The translations under genes were made by a program, and so were the position numbers. Under the pieces are notes generated by a model. It saw nothing but the letters and a program-made list of their open reading frames with translations. It had not been told where the DNA came from and searched no databases. Below, in pieces: positions 15,906 to 25,819 of a DNA stretch of 64,000 bases. The stretch covers positions 124,001-188,000 of the forward strand of contig JBGGOQ010000003.1 in assembly GCA_041320695.1 (NCBI GenBank). The letters are read 5' to 3'. Source of the DNA: Caldicellulosiruptoraceae bacterium PP1 (GTDB taxonomy: Bacteria; Bacillota; Thermoanaerobacteria; Caldicellulosiruptorales; Caldicellulosiruptoraceae). Every line of letters begins with the position of its first letter. Position 1 is the stretch's first letter.

Positions 15906-17297
15906 TTAAAAATATAAATCTCTTTTTCCTTGTTCTAATTCCTTTATTCTCTTTATTGTTTCTTCTTTTAATTTTATATTATCAATCTCATCTAATGCTT
16001 TTTTTATTATTTCTTCACCTTTTTTCTTTAATTCATCTGTTCCATAATCTAACAATACTTCTTTAAATGTAAGTATTGCATTGGGTTGACAAAATTCATG
16101 TATCTCTCCTTCTTTTGCAAACTCCATAAATTTGTGTCCAGTTCTTTCTCTCCTATAACATGCTGTGCAAAAACTTGGAATGTAACCTTTTTCACAGATT
16201 ACATTCATCATTTGAATAAGATTTCTATGGTCGGCAAGTTCAAATTGATTTGCATGCTCCTCTTTTTCTTTATATCCACCTGGGCTTGTAGAAGAACCAG
16301 CACTAATCTGAGAAACACCAAGGTCAAGTAATTTATCTCTTAAATCTGGAGCTTCTCTAGTTGATAATATAATACCTGTATAAGGAACTGCAAGCCTAAA
16401 TACCGCAACAATCTTCATAAAATCTAAATCACTGATAGGATAAGGAATCCCATCTAAAGCCCATCCTTCAGCATATTTGAGTCTTGGAACGGAGATTGTA
16501 TGTGGCCCCACTCCACCAGTAAAATTATCAAAATGTCTAATATGCATTAAAGTTGCTAAAACATCAAACCTGTAATCATATAACCCAAGTAGAGGGCCTA
16601 TACCAACATCGTCTATTCCACCTTGATAAGCATTATATATTGCTGTAATTCTTTTATTATAATTTGCTTTTTGTCCCTGTGGATGCATTTTTTTATAAGT
16701 TTCTCTATGATATGTTTCTTGGAATATCTGATAGGTTCCAATTCCACTTTCTTTTAACATTTTAAATTCATCAATAGACATTGGAGCAGCGTTTACATTT
16801 ATTCTTCGTATATCACAGTTTTTATATATAGCCTCTACTGCTGAAGTTATATGGCCAATACTTGTCTTATTTGGATCTTCACCACATACTAAAAGTATTC
16901 TTTTATGTCCCTGAGATTCAATTGCCTTAGCTTCTTTAATAATATCCTCTGTTGTTAATGTCTTTCTATGAAGTATTTTGTTGTCATGCCTATATCCACA
17001 ATAAAGACAATTATTTGTACATTCGTTACTTGTATAAAGTGGAACAAAAAATACTACTCTCTTACCATAAATGCTCAATTTTACTTCTCTTGCAACTTCA
17101 AATAATTCTTCTAATGCTTCAGGATCTTCAATATTTATTAAAAATGCAACCTCTTCTAATTCTAATCCTTTTGCTTTCTTTGCTTTTTCAATGATTTCAT
17201 TAAATCTTATCCTGTCAAAACTTTTAGTTTTTTCTATTAACTCCTCAATTAACCTTTCATTAATAATTTCGGCATCATTAATTTGAAGATACTTCAT
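15906..17297 (-). CDS. hydG: [FeFe]-hydrogenase maturation radical SAM tyrosine lyase HydG
   Basis: 463 aa. Splits tyrosine to supply the CO and CN ligands of the H-cluster. The radical-SAM motif is CTNNCLYC (C93, C97, C100; Cx3Cx2C). The HydG-specific C-terminal motif Cx2Cx22C is intact, starting FCTACYRRER, which separates it from ThiH. ATG at 17297 chosen because MKYLQIND is the usual beginning; 20 further in-frame codons run into the leader terminator. hydE, hydF and the hydrogenase itself are not in the window. Its presence implies an [FeFe] hydrogenase in addition to Ech. Confidence 0.95.
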   Translation of the reverse strand: MKYLQINDAEIINERLIEELIEKTKSFDRIRFNEIIEKAKKAKGLELEEVAFLINIEDPEALEELFEVAREVKLSIYGKRVVFFVPLYTSNECTNNCLYCGYRHDNKILHRKTLTTEDIIKEAKAIESQGHKRILLVCGEDPNKTSIGHITSAVEAIYKNCDIRRINVNAAPMSIDEFKMLKESGIGTYQIFQETYHRETYKKMHPQGQKANYNKRITAIYNAYQGGIDDVGIGPLLGLYDYRFDVLATLMHIRHFDNFTGGVGPHTISVPRLKYAEGWALDGIPYPISDLDFMKIVAVFRLAVPYTGIILSTREAPDLRDKLLDLGVSQISAGSSTSPGGYKEKEEHANQFELADHRNLIQMMNVICEKGYIPSFCTACYRRERTGHKFMEFAKEGEIHEFCQPNAILTFKEVLLDYGTDELKKKGEEIIKKALDEIDNIKLKEETIKRIKELEQGKRDLYF

Positions 17298-17316
17298 TTT
17301 TATCCATCTACCTTTC

Positions 17317-17355
17317 TTAAAAAATAATGCCCTTTCCCCAAAGCAGGAAAAGGGC
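17317..17355 (-). terminator. Intrinsic terminator in the hydG leader
   Basis: GCCCTTTTCC (17355-17346), a short loop and GGGGAAAGGGC (17339-17329) form a 10-bp stem with one U-G pair, followed by ATTATTTTTT. It ends 20 bp before the hydG start. Confidence 0.85.
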
Positions 17356-17471
17356 ATAATAAGCCGTAATTCTTGCCTCAGGGTAAGAAATACTCTAACC
17401 CCTCAGATTAAATTACTTATCCGAATGACCAGAAAAAACTAACCATTCAGAATATGTTTGTTAATATTATA
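17356..17471 (-). promoter_or_regulatory. Structured 5' leader RNA of hydG (candidate riboswitch)
   Basis: A TATAAT at 17471-17466 should start an RNA near 17458. It can fold into hairpin A (17444-17451 with 17420-17427), a closing stem (17411-17419 with 17360-17371, with a CGG bulge) and an inner hairpin (17395-17401 with 17381-17387). CUGAG is repeated on both sides of the inner hairpin (17402-17406, 17377-17381), and GGUUAG opens both hairpin A's loop and the inner hairpin. The closing stem directly precedes the terminator. I could not match it to the TPP, SAM, T-box, THF, glycine, cobalamin, fluoride, NiCo or c-di-GMP patterns I know. Confidence 0.55.
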
Positions 17472-17501
17472 TCAAATCAAAAATAATTTTGCTATCCTTT
17501 T

Positions 17502-18428
17502 TTATCCGTTATATGAAAATAACTCAGTAGATAGATATCTTTCACCAGTATCTGGTAACAATACGACAATCATCTTTTTCTTGTTCTCTGGTCTTTTTGC
17601 GACAAGATAAGCTCCAAACAATGCAGCTCCAGATGAAATACCGCAAAGAATTCCTTCATCTTTAGCTAAATACCTTGCCATTTCATAAGCCTCTTCTGTT
17701 TTTACTTTAATAACCTCATTATAAATATTAGTGTTTAAAACCTTAGGAACAAATCCTGCTCCGATTCCTTGAATTTTGTGTGGTCTTGGAGTTCCACCAC
17801 TTAAAACAGGTGAATCAAAAGGCTCGACAGCAAATACTTGTATTGATGGTTTTTTCGATTTTAATACCTCTCCTACTCCTGTAACAGTGCCACCAGTACC
17901 AACACCACCTACAAAGATATCTACTTTTCCATCTGTGTCATTCCATATTTCCAAGGCAGTAGTTTTTCTGTGGATATCTGGATTTGCTAAGTTTTCAAAC
18001 TGCTGTGGCATGAAGGAGTTTGGAATTTGATTCATAAGCTCGAGTGCTTTTTCTATGGCACCTTTCATACCTTTTTCACCTGGTGTTAGAACAATTTCTG
18101 CACCATATGCAGCTAGAAGCTTCCTTCTTTCTATACTCATTGTTTCAGGCATTGTAAGTATTAGTTTATATCCCTTCACAGCACTTATATACGCAAGTGC
18201 TATTCCAGTATTGCCACTAGTAGGTTCAATAATTGTTGTGTCTTTGTTTATCTTGCCTTCTTTTTCAGCTTGTACAATCATATTTAGTCCAATTCTGTCT
18301 TTTACACTCCCACCAGGATTAAAAGATTCTACTTTTGCAATTATTTCTGCATCAACTTGTTGAGATAGTTTATTTAGCCTTACCAAAGGTGTCTTACCTA
18401 TCAATTCTAAAATATTATTGTATATCAT
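17502..18428 (-). CDS. cysK: Cysteine synthase A (O-acetylserine sulfhydrylase)
   Basis: 308 aa, normal length. PLP enzyme making cysteine from O-acetylserine and sulfide. PLP Lys K43 in PGGSVKDR; substrate loop [12 protein letters not shown]; the [10 protein letters not shown] phosphate-binding loop; GISSGAA near the C-terminus. Monocistronic as far as visible, behind a consensus promoter, but no terminator lies between it and the hydG leader promoter. Confidence 0.95.
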   Translation of the reverse strand: MIYNNILELIGKTPLVRLNKLSQQVDAEIIAKVESFNPGGSVKDRIGLNMIVQAEKEGKINKDTTIIEPTSGNTGIALAYISAVKGYKLILTMPETMSIERRKLLAAYGAEIVLTPGEKGMKGAIEKALELMNQIPNSFMPQQFENLANPDIHRKTTALEIWNDTDGKVDIFVGGVGTGGTVTGVGEVLKSKKPSIQVFAVEPFDSPVLSGGTPRPHKIQGIGAGFVPKVLNTNIYNEVIKVKTEEAYEMARYLAKDEGILCGISSGAALFGAYLVAKRPENKKKMIVVLLPDTGERYLSTELFSYNG

Positions 18429-18471
18429 TTAAATACCCCCATATTATATCGAAATACTCGGAATTAATTTT

Positions 18472-18500
18472 ATTATACTACTTATGTCCTACATTGTCAA
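18472..18500 (-). promoter_or_regulatory. Consensus sigma-A promoter of cysK
   Basis: TTGACA (18500-18495), 17-nt spacer, TATAAT (18477-18472) on the minus strand, 44 bp before the cysK start. The 5' UTR contains ATTCCGAGTATTTCGAT, which might bind a cysteine regulator such as CymR; that is a guess. Confidence 0.85.
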
Positions 18501-18519
18501 AAAAAAATTAATTAAGAAA

Positions 18520-18831
18520 CTAGTAATTATTTTTAAATTTGTCTATCTCCTCTTTTACTATTTCTCTTATCCTTTCTTCAGTAACAATATCACTTTTGTA
18601 TGCAAGATTTAATTTAGAAATAATTTTTTCTACTTGATTTGCTATATAATCGTTAATATCTTTCTTCTGTTCTTCTCCTTTCTTGGTTAATTTTTCTATA
18701 ATTTCTGCTGCTTCGCTTTTTGTAACTTCACCTTTTTCAACAAGTTCATTTATTACTTTTTCTATTTTCTCTTTAGAGTAAGATATAAATCCGAGGCCAA
18801 TGCTTAAAATCTTCTCCAATTCATCTCTCAT
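18520..18831 (-). CDS. Phasin / PhaF-like coiled-coil protein
   Basis: 103 aa, almost all helical and highly charged, with long predicted coiled-coil stretches (ELVEKGEVTKSEAAEIIEKL). It resembles the polyhydroxyalkanoate granule-associated PhaF/phasin-like family seen in many Clostridia that do not obviously make PHA. Function in this organism is unknown. ATG at 18831 follows GGTGGAATAGC. Confidence 0.5.
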   Translation of the reverse strand: MRDELEKILSIGLGFISYSKEKIEKVINELVEKGEVTKSEAAEIIEKLTKKGEEQKKDINDYIANQVEKIISKLNLAYKSDIVTEERIREIVKEEIDKFKNNY

Positions 18832-18888
18832 GCTATTCCACCTTTTAATAGTATTTAATAATAATATACCCTATTAAGATGAATTTTA

Positions 18889-20925
<2,037 letters not shown>

Positions 20926-22026
20926 TTAGTATACTTCTAAATAATCTGTTATTATCTCTGATTTAAATATGTTAAACATATTTTTCTTTTCATGTTTACT
21001 TAATATTTTATATATACTGTCAATAAATACTCTTTCAGAATAAAAATGTCCGATATCTATTATGCTAAGTCCTAAATCTCTTGCTTGAAGCATAGAATGG
21101 TGAGTAATATCTGCTGTAATAAAGATATCTGCACCTGCAAAACTTGCATCTTTAATAAGGTCTTTACCGGAACCTGAACATACGGCAATTTTTTCAAAAC
21201 TTTCTTTCAAAATCATAGCTTTTACAAATCTGCAACCAAAAATGTTTTTAATTTCATTTATTAATTCATTGGCACTCATTTTTCTTTTCCCAATAATACC
21301 TAATGAATTTGTTTTTATTTCATTTTCAAGTTTATAAATATCATAAGCTACCTCTTCATAAGGATGACCTTTTTCCATTGCTCTTATTACTTTTTTTAAA
21401 TCCTTTTTGTTTACAATTGTTTCAATCCTTATCTCATCGACTGTTTCAACCTCTCCTATATTCCCAATAAAGGGATTGGATCCTTCAAGTGGTTTAAAAC
21501 TTCCAATACCTTCTACTTTGAAGAAACAATGGCTATAATTACCTATATGTCCTGCTCCCTCTTTGGCCATTATGTCTCGAACTTTATCTGCATGGCTTTT
21601 AGGAACATACACAACTATTTTATAATATTCATCCTTAGAGAAAAAGCTTAATCCTTTAACATCTTCAAGTTTTAATAACTTTGAAATATAATAGTTATTC
21701 CCATATTCAGATATATCAGCATTTGTGTGCATGCAATAATGTACTATATCATTTTTTATTAGTTTATATATAAGCTCCCCATCAGGTAAATCACTTCTTA
21801 TTGATTTTATCCCTTGAAATATCAATGGATGATGAGATATTATCACTTGACATTGTTTTTTGATTGCTTCGTCAACTATGTCATTATTTATATCAACAGA
21901 AATTAAAATATTCTCAATCTTTTTATCAAATCCTCCAACATTGATTCCTACATTATCCCAATCATACGAATTATTTTTTGGGAAATATTTCTCCAGATAT
22001 GAAATAATCTCTTGAATGCTTATCAT
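20926..22026 (-). CDS. Nif3-like dinuclear metal centre hexameric protein (YqfO type)
   Basis: 366 aa. Nif3/YqfO fold with metal-binding motifs ISHHPLIFQG, HTNAD and, near the C-terminus, DIGHFYSE. The central insertion (about residues 125-235) gives the long Bacillus YqfO form rather than the 250-aa YbgI form. Members have been linked to GTP cyclohydrolase-like activity, but the role is unsettled. It overlaps trmK by 4 bp; the trmK-yqfO pair is common in Firmicutes. Confidence 0.9.
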   Translation of the reverse strand: MISIQEIISYLEKYFPKNNSYDWDNVGINVGGFDKKIENILISVDINNDIVDEAIKKQCQVIISHHPLIFQGIKSIRSDLPDGELIYKLIKNDIVHYCMHTNADISEYGNNYYISKLLKLEDVKGLSFFSKDEYYKIVVYVPKSHADKVRDIMAKEGAGHIGNYSHCFFKVEGIGSFKPLEGSNPFIGNIGEVETVDEIRIETIVNKKDLKKVIRAMEKGHPYEEVAYDIYKLENEIKTNSLGIIGKRKMSANELINEIKNIFGCRFVKAMILKESFEKIAVCSGSGKDLIKDASFAGADIFITADITHHSMLQARDLGLSIIDIGHFYSERVFIDSIYKILSKHEKKNMFNIFKSEIITDYLEVY

Positions 22027-22691
22027 ATATTAATTACCTCCTTTATATACATAATCACATTTTCCTGTTCTTTATAATCTATATTATTTAATTTTTTGTT
22101 ATTCATTATATTTAAGTTTATTTTATATAAGTATTTTAGATATTCCTTTTCTATATCACCAAATTTATATTTGTAAAATGTTCCAATGTCGATATCCTTT
22201 TGAGAATAATTTATAAAAGCATTTTTAAAGTTAGCAATTATAATAATATAGAATTTATTTGAATCCTCTATAACCACCTCATAATCTATTGAAAAGCCAT
22301 TTTTGTACAGCCATTCTCTTAATTCTTTTATATCTTTCATTGGTTGTAATATAAGTTTAGTATTTACAATCTTATTTATACTATCTTTTAAGATATCTTT
22401 AATCAATGAACCTCCCATTCCTGCAATTACCATGTTTTGGCATTCATCCTTTTCAATTATTTCAATTCCATTTCCAAGCCTAAATTCTATTTTATCAGCA
22501 ACACCTTTTTTGATTGCATATTCTCTTGCTTTATTTAGCGGTTTTATATTTAAGTCTGTTGCAATTGCTTTTTGAGCCTTCTTAGTTAGTATTGCTTGAA
22601 CTGGTATATAGCCGTGGTCTGTTCCAATATCGCCTAAACAGTAACAATTATCAATTAATTCAAAAATAGCACTAAGTCTTTTTGACAGCAC
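22023..22691 (-). CDS. trmK: tRNA (adenine(22)-N1)-methyltransferase TrmK
   Basis: 222 aa from GTG at 22691, where LSKRLSAIFELI matches the usual beginning and AAAGGG lies upstream; a longer frame reaches 22775. Rossmann-fold SAM methyltransferase with DIGTDHGYIP (SAM loop), ATDLN and VIAGMGGSLI. Methylates A22 in the tRNA D-arm. It overlaps the Nif3-like gene. Confidence 0.88.
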   Translation of the reverse strand: MLSKRLSAIFELIDNCYCLGDIGTDHGYIPVQAILTKKAQKAIATDLNIKPLNKAREYAIKKGVADKIEFRLGNGIEIIEKDECQNMVIAGMGGSLIKDILKDSINKIVNTKLILQPMKDIKELREWLYKNGFSIDYEVVIEDSNKFYIIIIANFKNAFINYSQKDIDIGTFYKYKFGDIEKEYLKYLYKINLNIMNNKKLNNIDYKEQENVIMYIKEVINI

Positions 22692-22773
22692 AATAACACG
22701 CCCTTTAAATGAATCTATAAACATTATAAATTTTGTTAATAATAATATCAAATCAAAGTTATGTGGTGATAGC

Positions 22774-22920
22774 ATGAAAAGAATAAAAGATAAAGAAAAT
22801 GATTTTGAGATGTTTAATAATTTTATTAATTTATCAGAAGAAACACTGATAAAAAGGGTATTAACAACATGTGAAAAACTTGAAGAAAGTCAACAAAAAA
22901 AGATAGAAGAAAAAAAATAA
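22774..22920 (+). CDS. Short hypothetical protein, 48 aa
   Basis: ATG at 22774 to TAA at 22920, divergent from trmK. Highly charged (starts MKRIKDKENDFEMFNN, ends with a Lys/Glu-rich helix). RBS is weak (GTGGTGAT). A good terminator hairpin directly follows the stop, which supports a real transcript. No family recognised. Confidence 0.5.
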   Translation: MKRIKDKENDFEMFNNFINLSEETLIKRVLTTCEKLEESQQKKIEEKK

Positions 22921-22950
22921 AAGGCAAGTTTGATAAACTTGCCTTAATTA
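22921..22950. terminator. Terminator between the 48-aa ORF and tRNA genes
   Basis: AAGGCAAGTTT, loop GATA, AACTTGCCTT, then an AT-rich tail; usable from either side, so it can also end the tRNA transcript. Confidence 0.75.
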
Positions 22951-22960
22951 TTTTCATAAT

Positions 22961-23036
22961 TGGTGGGCCCTTAGGGACTCGAACCCCAGACCAACCGGTT
23001 ATGAGCCGGTCGCTCTACCAACTGAGCTAAAGGCCC
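22961..23036 (-). tRNA. tRNA-Met (CAU anticodon)
   Basis: 76 nt with encoded CCA. Acceptor GGGCCTT pairs with AAGGGCC; anticodon stem ACCGG/CCGGT with loop CTCATAA, giving CAU; T-arm GGTTCGAGTCC. The first acceptor pair is G-C, so this is elongator Met or the tRNA-Ile2 that carries lysidine, not initiator. Which of the two needs a TilS-identity check. Confidence 0.93.
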
Positions 23037-23043
23037 AAAAAAT

Positions 23044-23118
23044 TGGCTCCCCGGGTAGGATTCGAACCTACGACCCTCCGGTTAACAGCCGGATGCTCCA
23101 CCGCTGAGCTACCGAGGA
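23044..23118 (-). tRNA. tRNA-Asn (GUU anticodon)
   Basis: 75 nt with encoded CCA and discriminator G. Acceptor TCCTCGG pairs with CCGGGGA; anticodon stem TCCGG/CCGGA with loop CTGTTAA (GUU); T-arm GGTTCGAATCC. Transcribed first, 7 bp before tRNA-Met. Confidence 0.96.
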
Positions 23119-23167
23119 ACTTCTTACTTTACTTTTGTCTTTGACTTTCCCGCCGTCGACATTATTA

Positions 23168-23195
23168 ATTATACTTATAAATGATTTTTTGTCAA
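23168..23195 (-). promoter_or_regulatory. Promoter of the tRNA-Asn-tRNA-Met pair
   Basis: TTGACA (23195-23190), 16-nt spacer, TATAAT (23173-23168) on the minus strand, about 50 bp before tRNA-Asn. Confidence 0.75.
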
Positions 23196-23214
23196 TAGGC
23201 TTTTTAAAAATTTT

Positions 23215-23652
23215 TTAATATATACCGTCCATAATAGAATTAGAGAAATCATGCATAAATGAGGTGGGAAGCAAAAGCAATATTATAATAAAAATTATTA
23301 TTGGTATTAAAGCACAAATAATGTATAGAATAAAATAGATACCATGAACTTTTAGATATCTGTTTAATGCATCAAAGCTTTTTTGTGTTCCCTCATTTGA
23401 AAAATCAAATTGCAATACCTTTAAGGATTCTGATAAATTAAGAAGTTTCACACCCATAATTATCATTGGGATACCAAGTATAATTCCAATAATAGTTATA
23501 CAGGTTATTGCTCCTGAAATAATCCACATAACTCCAACAAAATTGCTCCACTTAATTGAGGAGGATAATATTTGCATCATTGCAGCGTTATTGGGTTTCT
23601 CAACATTTGAAGGATTATTCTGTTCTGTTTGACTAAAATTATTATTTTCCAT
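23215..23652 (-). CDS. Small membrane protein, DUF5362-like
   Basis: 145 aa. Polar Asn/Gln-rich N-terminus, then a GVMWIISGAITCITIIGIILG helix pair around residues 39-69, a short loop, and a C-terminal helix (about 105-130). The layout resembles the DUF5362 family of unknown function. RBS GGAGGT precedes the ATG at 23652. A terminator-free gap of about 96 bp leads to the tRNA-Asn promoter. Confidence 0.55.
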   Translation of the reverse strand: MENNNFSQTEQNNPSNVEKPNNAAMMQILSSSIKWSNFVGVMWIISGAITCITIIGIILGIPMIIMGVKLLNLSESLKVLQFDFSNEGTQKSFDALNRYLKVHGIYFILYIICALIPIIIFIIILLLLPTSFMHDFSNSIMDGIY

Positions 23653-23707
23653 TTAATATACCTCCATTACTTAATTCCATTATTTATTATTTTATTATAA
23701 ATTATAG

Positions 23708-23725
23708 ATTTTGTATATACAAAAT
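23708..23725. promoter_or_regulatory. 18-bp perfect palindrome between divergent genes
   Basis: ATTTTGTATATACAAAAT, perfectly self-complementary, 6 bp upstream of the -35 of the acetyltransferase promoter and 55 bp upstream of the divergent membrane-protein gene. Form and position fit an operator. Confidence 0.5.
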
Positions 23726-23730
23726 ATGTC

Positions 23731-23759
23731 TTGTATTTTTATTCGTTTTGATTTATAAT
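23731..23759 (+). promoter_or_regulatory. Promoter of the acetyltransferase gene
   Basis: TTGTAT (23731-23736), 17-nt spacer, TATAAT (23754-23759), 21 bp before the start. Confidence 0.65.
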
Positions 23760-23780
23760 TATTCATATGGAGGGATGAGT

Positions 23781-24254
23781 ATGGAATTTGTTGTAAGAAA
23801 AGCTAAAATAGAAGATGCCATATCAATAAAGGCAGTTACGCATGAAGCGTTTATAAAATATTGCGAACTTGCAGACATAGATCCTACAAATAATGCTGCA
23901 GTTAATGAAACAATTGATGAAATTATAAATGATATTAACAACAAAGAAGTATATGTTGCATTTATTGATGGTGAACTAGTAGGCTCAATAAGAGTTGAAA
24001 TATTTCCTGATAAAACTGCCTATATTAGTAGATTTGGAGTAAAATTATCATTCCAAAATAATGGTGTAGGTAAGGCTTTGATGAAAGTTGTTGATGAAAG
24101 ACTAATTGAATTAGGAGTAAAAAGGGTCTATCTTCATACAGCTTCTAAAGTAAAAGATTTGGTAAGATTTTATTATGCAAGAGGATTTTACATTGAAGAG
24201 GTTTCAAAGGAAAAAGGATATTTAAGAGCATTATTATGTAAAGAATATCAATAA
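23781..24254 (+). CDS. GNAT family N-acetyltransferase
   Basis: 157 aa from ATG at 23781 (TATGGAGGGATGAGT upstream). One GNAT domain: the acetyl-CoA pyrophosphate loop is FQNNGVGKALM (R/Q-x-x-G-x-G/A), followed by VYLHTASKVKDLVRFYYARGFYIEE, typical of motif B. Substrate unknown. Monocistronic, ending before the LysM-CAP gene. Confidence 0.85.
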   Translation: MEFVVRKAKIEDAISIKAVTHEAFIKYCELADIDPTNNAAVNETIDEIINDINNKEVYVAFIDGELVGSIRVEIFPDKTAYISRFGVKLSFQNNGVGKALMKVVDERLIELGVKRVYLHTASKVKDLVRFYYARGFYIEEVSKEKGYLRALLCKEYQ

Positions 24255-24299
24255 TTTTAATTTTTTAAATAAATTTTATTTGAAAATATTAATAATTTT

Positions 24300-24346
24300 C
24301 CCTCATAAAAATAATAAATTATTTTAAAACTATTTTTATGGGGGTG
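24300..24346 (+). promoter_or_regulatory. Hairpin covering the RBS of the LysM-CAP gene
   Basis: CCCTCATAAAAATA (24300-24313) pairs over 14 bp, one being U-G, with TATTTTTATGGGGG (24331-24344); the second arm contains the Shine-Dalgarno GGGGGTG. No T run follows, so it is not a standard terminator. Confidence 0.6.
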
Positions 24347-24352
24347 ATATTT

Positions 24353-24961
24353 TTGAAGAAATTTATTGTTTTAATTTTAATATTAATTTTTATTTCATTT
24401 TCTTTTGCGTTTGCTCAATCAGGCACACATTTAGTTCAAAGTGGAGATACGCTTTGGGCAATTGCTGTAAAATATCAAATTGGTATAAGTGAGTTAATTG
24501 CTGCAAATCCGCAGCTTAAAAATCCAAACCTTATTTATCCTGGTCAAAAGATAAATATACCAAGTATTGATGATATAAAATCTCTTGAAAATGAAGTAAT
24601 TAGAATAACTAATATTGAAAGAACAAAAAGAGGTCTTATACCACTTAAAGCAAATTGGCAACTATCAAGGGTTGCAAGATATAAGTCGCAAGATATGGTA
24701 AATAAAAACTATTTTTCACACCAATCGCCTACTTATGGATCCCCATTTAATATGATGGAAAACTTTGGTCTGAAGTTCTCTTCAGCAGGTGAAAATATTG
24801 CATTTGGCCAAAGAAGCCCACAAGAAGTTGTAAATAGCTGGATGAATTCACCTGGGCACAGAGCAAATATTTTAAGCTCTTCATATACTGAAATAGGGGT
24901 TGGTGTCGCAAAAAAGAGTAATGGAACATTTTATTGGACTCAGATGTTTATAAGACCATAA
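24353..24961 (+). CDS. Secreted LysM-CAP domain protein (SafA/YkwD-like)
   Basis: 202 aa from TTG at 24353 behind GGGGGTGAT; an ATG at 24338 is in frame but overlaps that RBS. Signal peptide (KKFIVLILILIFISFSFAFA), a LysM domain at about residues 25-72 (VQSGDTLWAIAVKYQI...IYPGQKINIP) that binds peptidoglycan, and a C-terminal CAP/SCP domain (SRVARYKSQDMV, FSHQSP, GENIAFG, SPGHRANIL). In sporeformers such proteins are often coat- or cortex-associated. Its RBS lies in a hairpin. Confidence 0.88.
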   Translation: MKKFIVLILILIFISFSFAFAQSGTHLVQSGDTLWAIAVKYQIGISELIAANPQLKNPNLIYPGQKINIPSIDDIKSLENEVIRITNIERTKRGLIPLKANWQLSRVARYKSQDMVNKNYFSHQSPTYGSPFNMMENFGLKFSSAGENIAFGQRSPQEVVNSWMNSPGHRANILSSSYTEIGVGVAKKSNGTFYWTQMFIRP

Positions 24962-24967
24962 TTTAAG

Positions 24968-25005
24968 GGAGCTATCTAAATTAATTTTAGGTAGCTCCCA
25001 ATATA
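24968..25005. terminator. Terminator after the LysM-CAP gene
   Basis: GGGAGCTATCTAAA and TTTAGGTAGCTCCC (24968-24999) form a 14-bp stem with one G-U pair around TTAAT, followed by AATATATTTT. Confidence 0.75.
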
Positions 25006-25012
25006 TTTTATA

Positions 25013-25105
25013 TCATCTTAAAATAAGTGAAAGAATTATCATTGCAATAAATAATATTGCAACAATTAATGAAATAATCTGAATTGTTTTTTTACTCAAT
25101 CTCAT
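25013..25105 (-). CDS. 30-residue single-helix membrane peptide
   Basis: ATG at 25105 to TGA at 25013. Begins MRLSKKT, then an uninterrupted hydrophobic helix of about 20 residues, ending in Arg. RBS GGGTGAGAAAA is good. It sits 13 bp after the stop of the DUF2225 gene, in the same direction. Single-helix peptides of this type are frequent in Firmicutes; no function is known for this one. Confidence 0.55.
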   Translation of the reverse strand: MRLSKKTIQIISLIVAILFIAMIILSLILR

Positions 25106-25118
25106 TTTTCTCACCCAT

Positions 25119-25787
25119 CTATACTTGTATATCTTTAATTACTTGAATCTGTTCTCGTGCAAGATCTAAAATATTAGGATTTTGTCTAGCCTCCTTACTT
25201 GAGATAAGCATTGAAAACCACCTTTTTGATTGTTCGAAATTACCTATTCTTCTATATAGCTCAGCTATTAGATACATTATTGTTGCACTATCTAACTCAT
25301 CAGAAACAGTTGAATTATCTTCATATACCTCAAGATAATTATTTAAAGCAAGGCTTAAATATTCAAGTTCATTTTTGGTATCATTAAGATATCTATATAA
25401 CCAAGCAATTCGAAGAAGTATCCCTGCAACCTCAAATTTATTTATTTTAAATTTAGATATAGCAGATATTAGAGCTAACTTATAAAGTGAAATTGCATCA
25501 AGTTCAGTTCTTTCAAATGGAATATTTCTTTTCAACCATTTGGAGCATACCTTTTCTTTAATGCTTTCTATATCTTTATTTGTAATTTTATTAAAGTTCT
25601 TCGAAAGTGCACTATATCCACAATTAGGACAAACAATAACATCATAAAATAGAGGATTAATGCCTTTATAGTATAAACAAAAATCGGTATCCTTTTTATC
25701 TAATTTAATAGCACTACTTTTAACAGCTGGTGCTTTAAAATTATTATTGCAAACTGGACAGTTCCAGTTTTTTTCATACAAATCCAT
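25119..25787 (-). CDS. DUF2225 family protein
   Basis: 222 aa from ATG at 25787. N-terminal zinc-ribbon pairs CPVC and CPNC (residues about 10-13 and 57-60), then helical TPR-like repeats (LYKLALISAISKFKI, IMYLIAELYRRIGNFEQSKRW). This is the DUF2225 pattern, function unknown. Follows the VanW gene by 32 bp. Confidence 0.78.
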   Translation of the reverse strand: MDLYEKNWNCPVCNNNFKAPAVKSSAIKLDKKDTDFCLYYKGINPLFYDVIVCPNCGYSALSKNFNKITNKDIESIKEKVCSKWLKRNIPFERTELDAISLYKLALISAISKFKINKFEVAGILLRIAWLYRYLNDTKNELEYLSLALNNYLEVYEDNSTVSDELDSATIMYLIAELYRRIGNFEQSKRWFSMLISSKEARQNPNILDLAREQIQVIKDIQV

Positions 25788-25819
25788 CGAAAGTTGCCTC
25801 CCTAATTTCGCCAACACTA

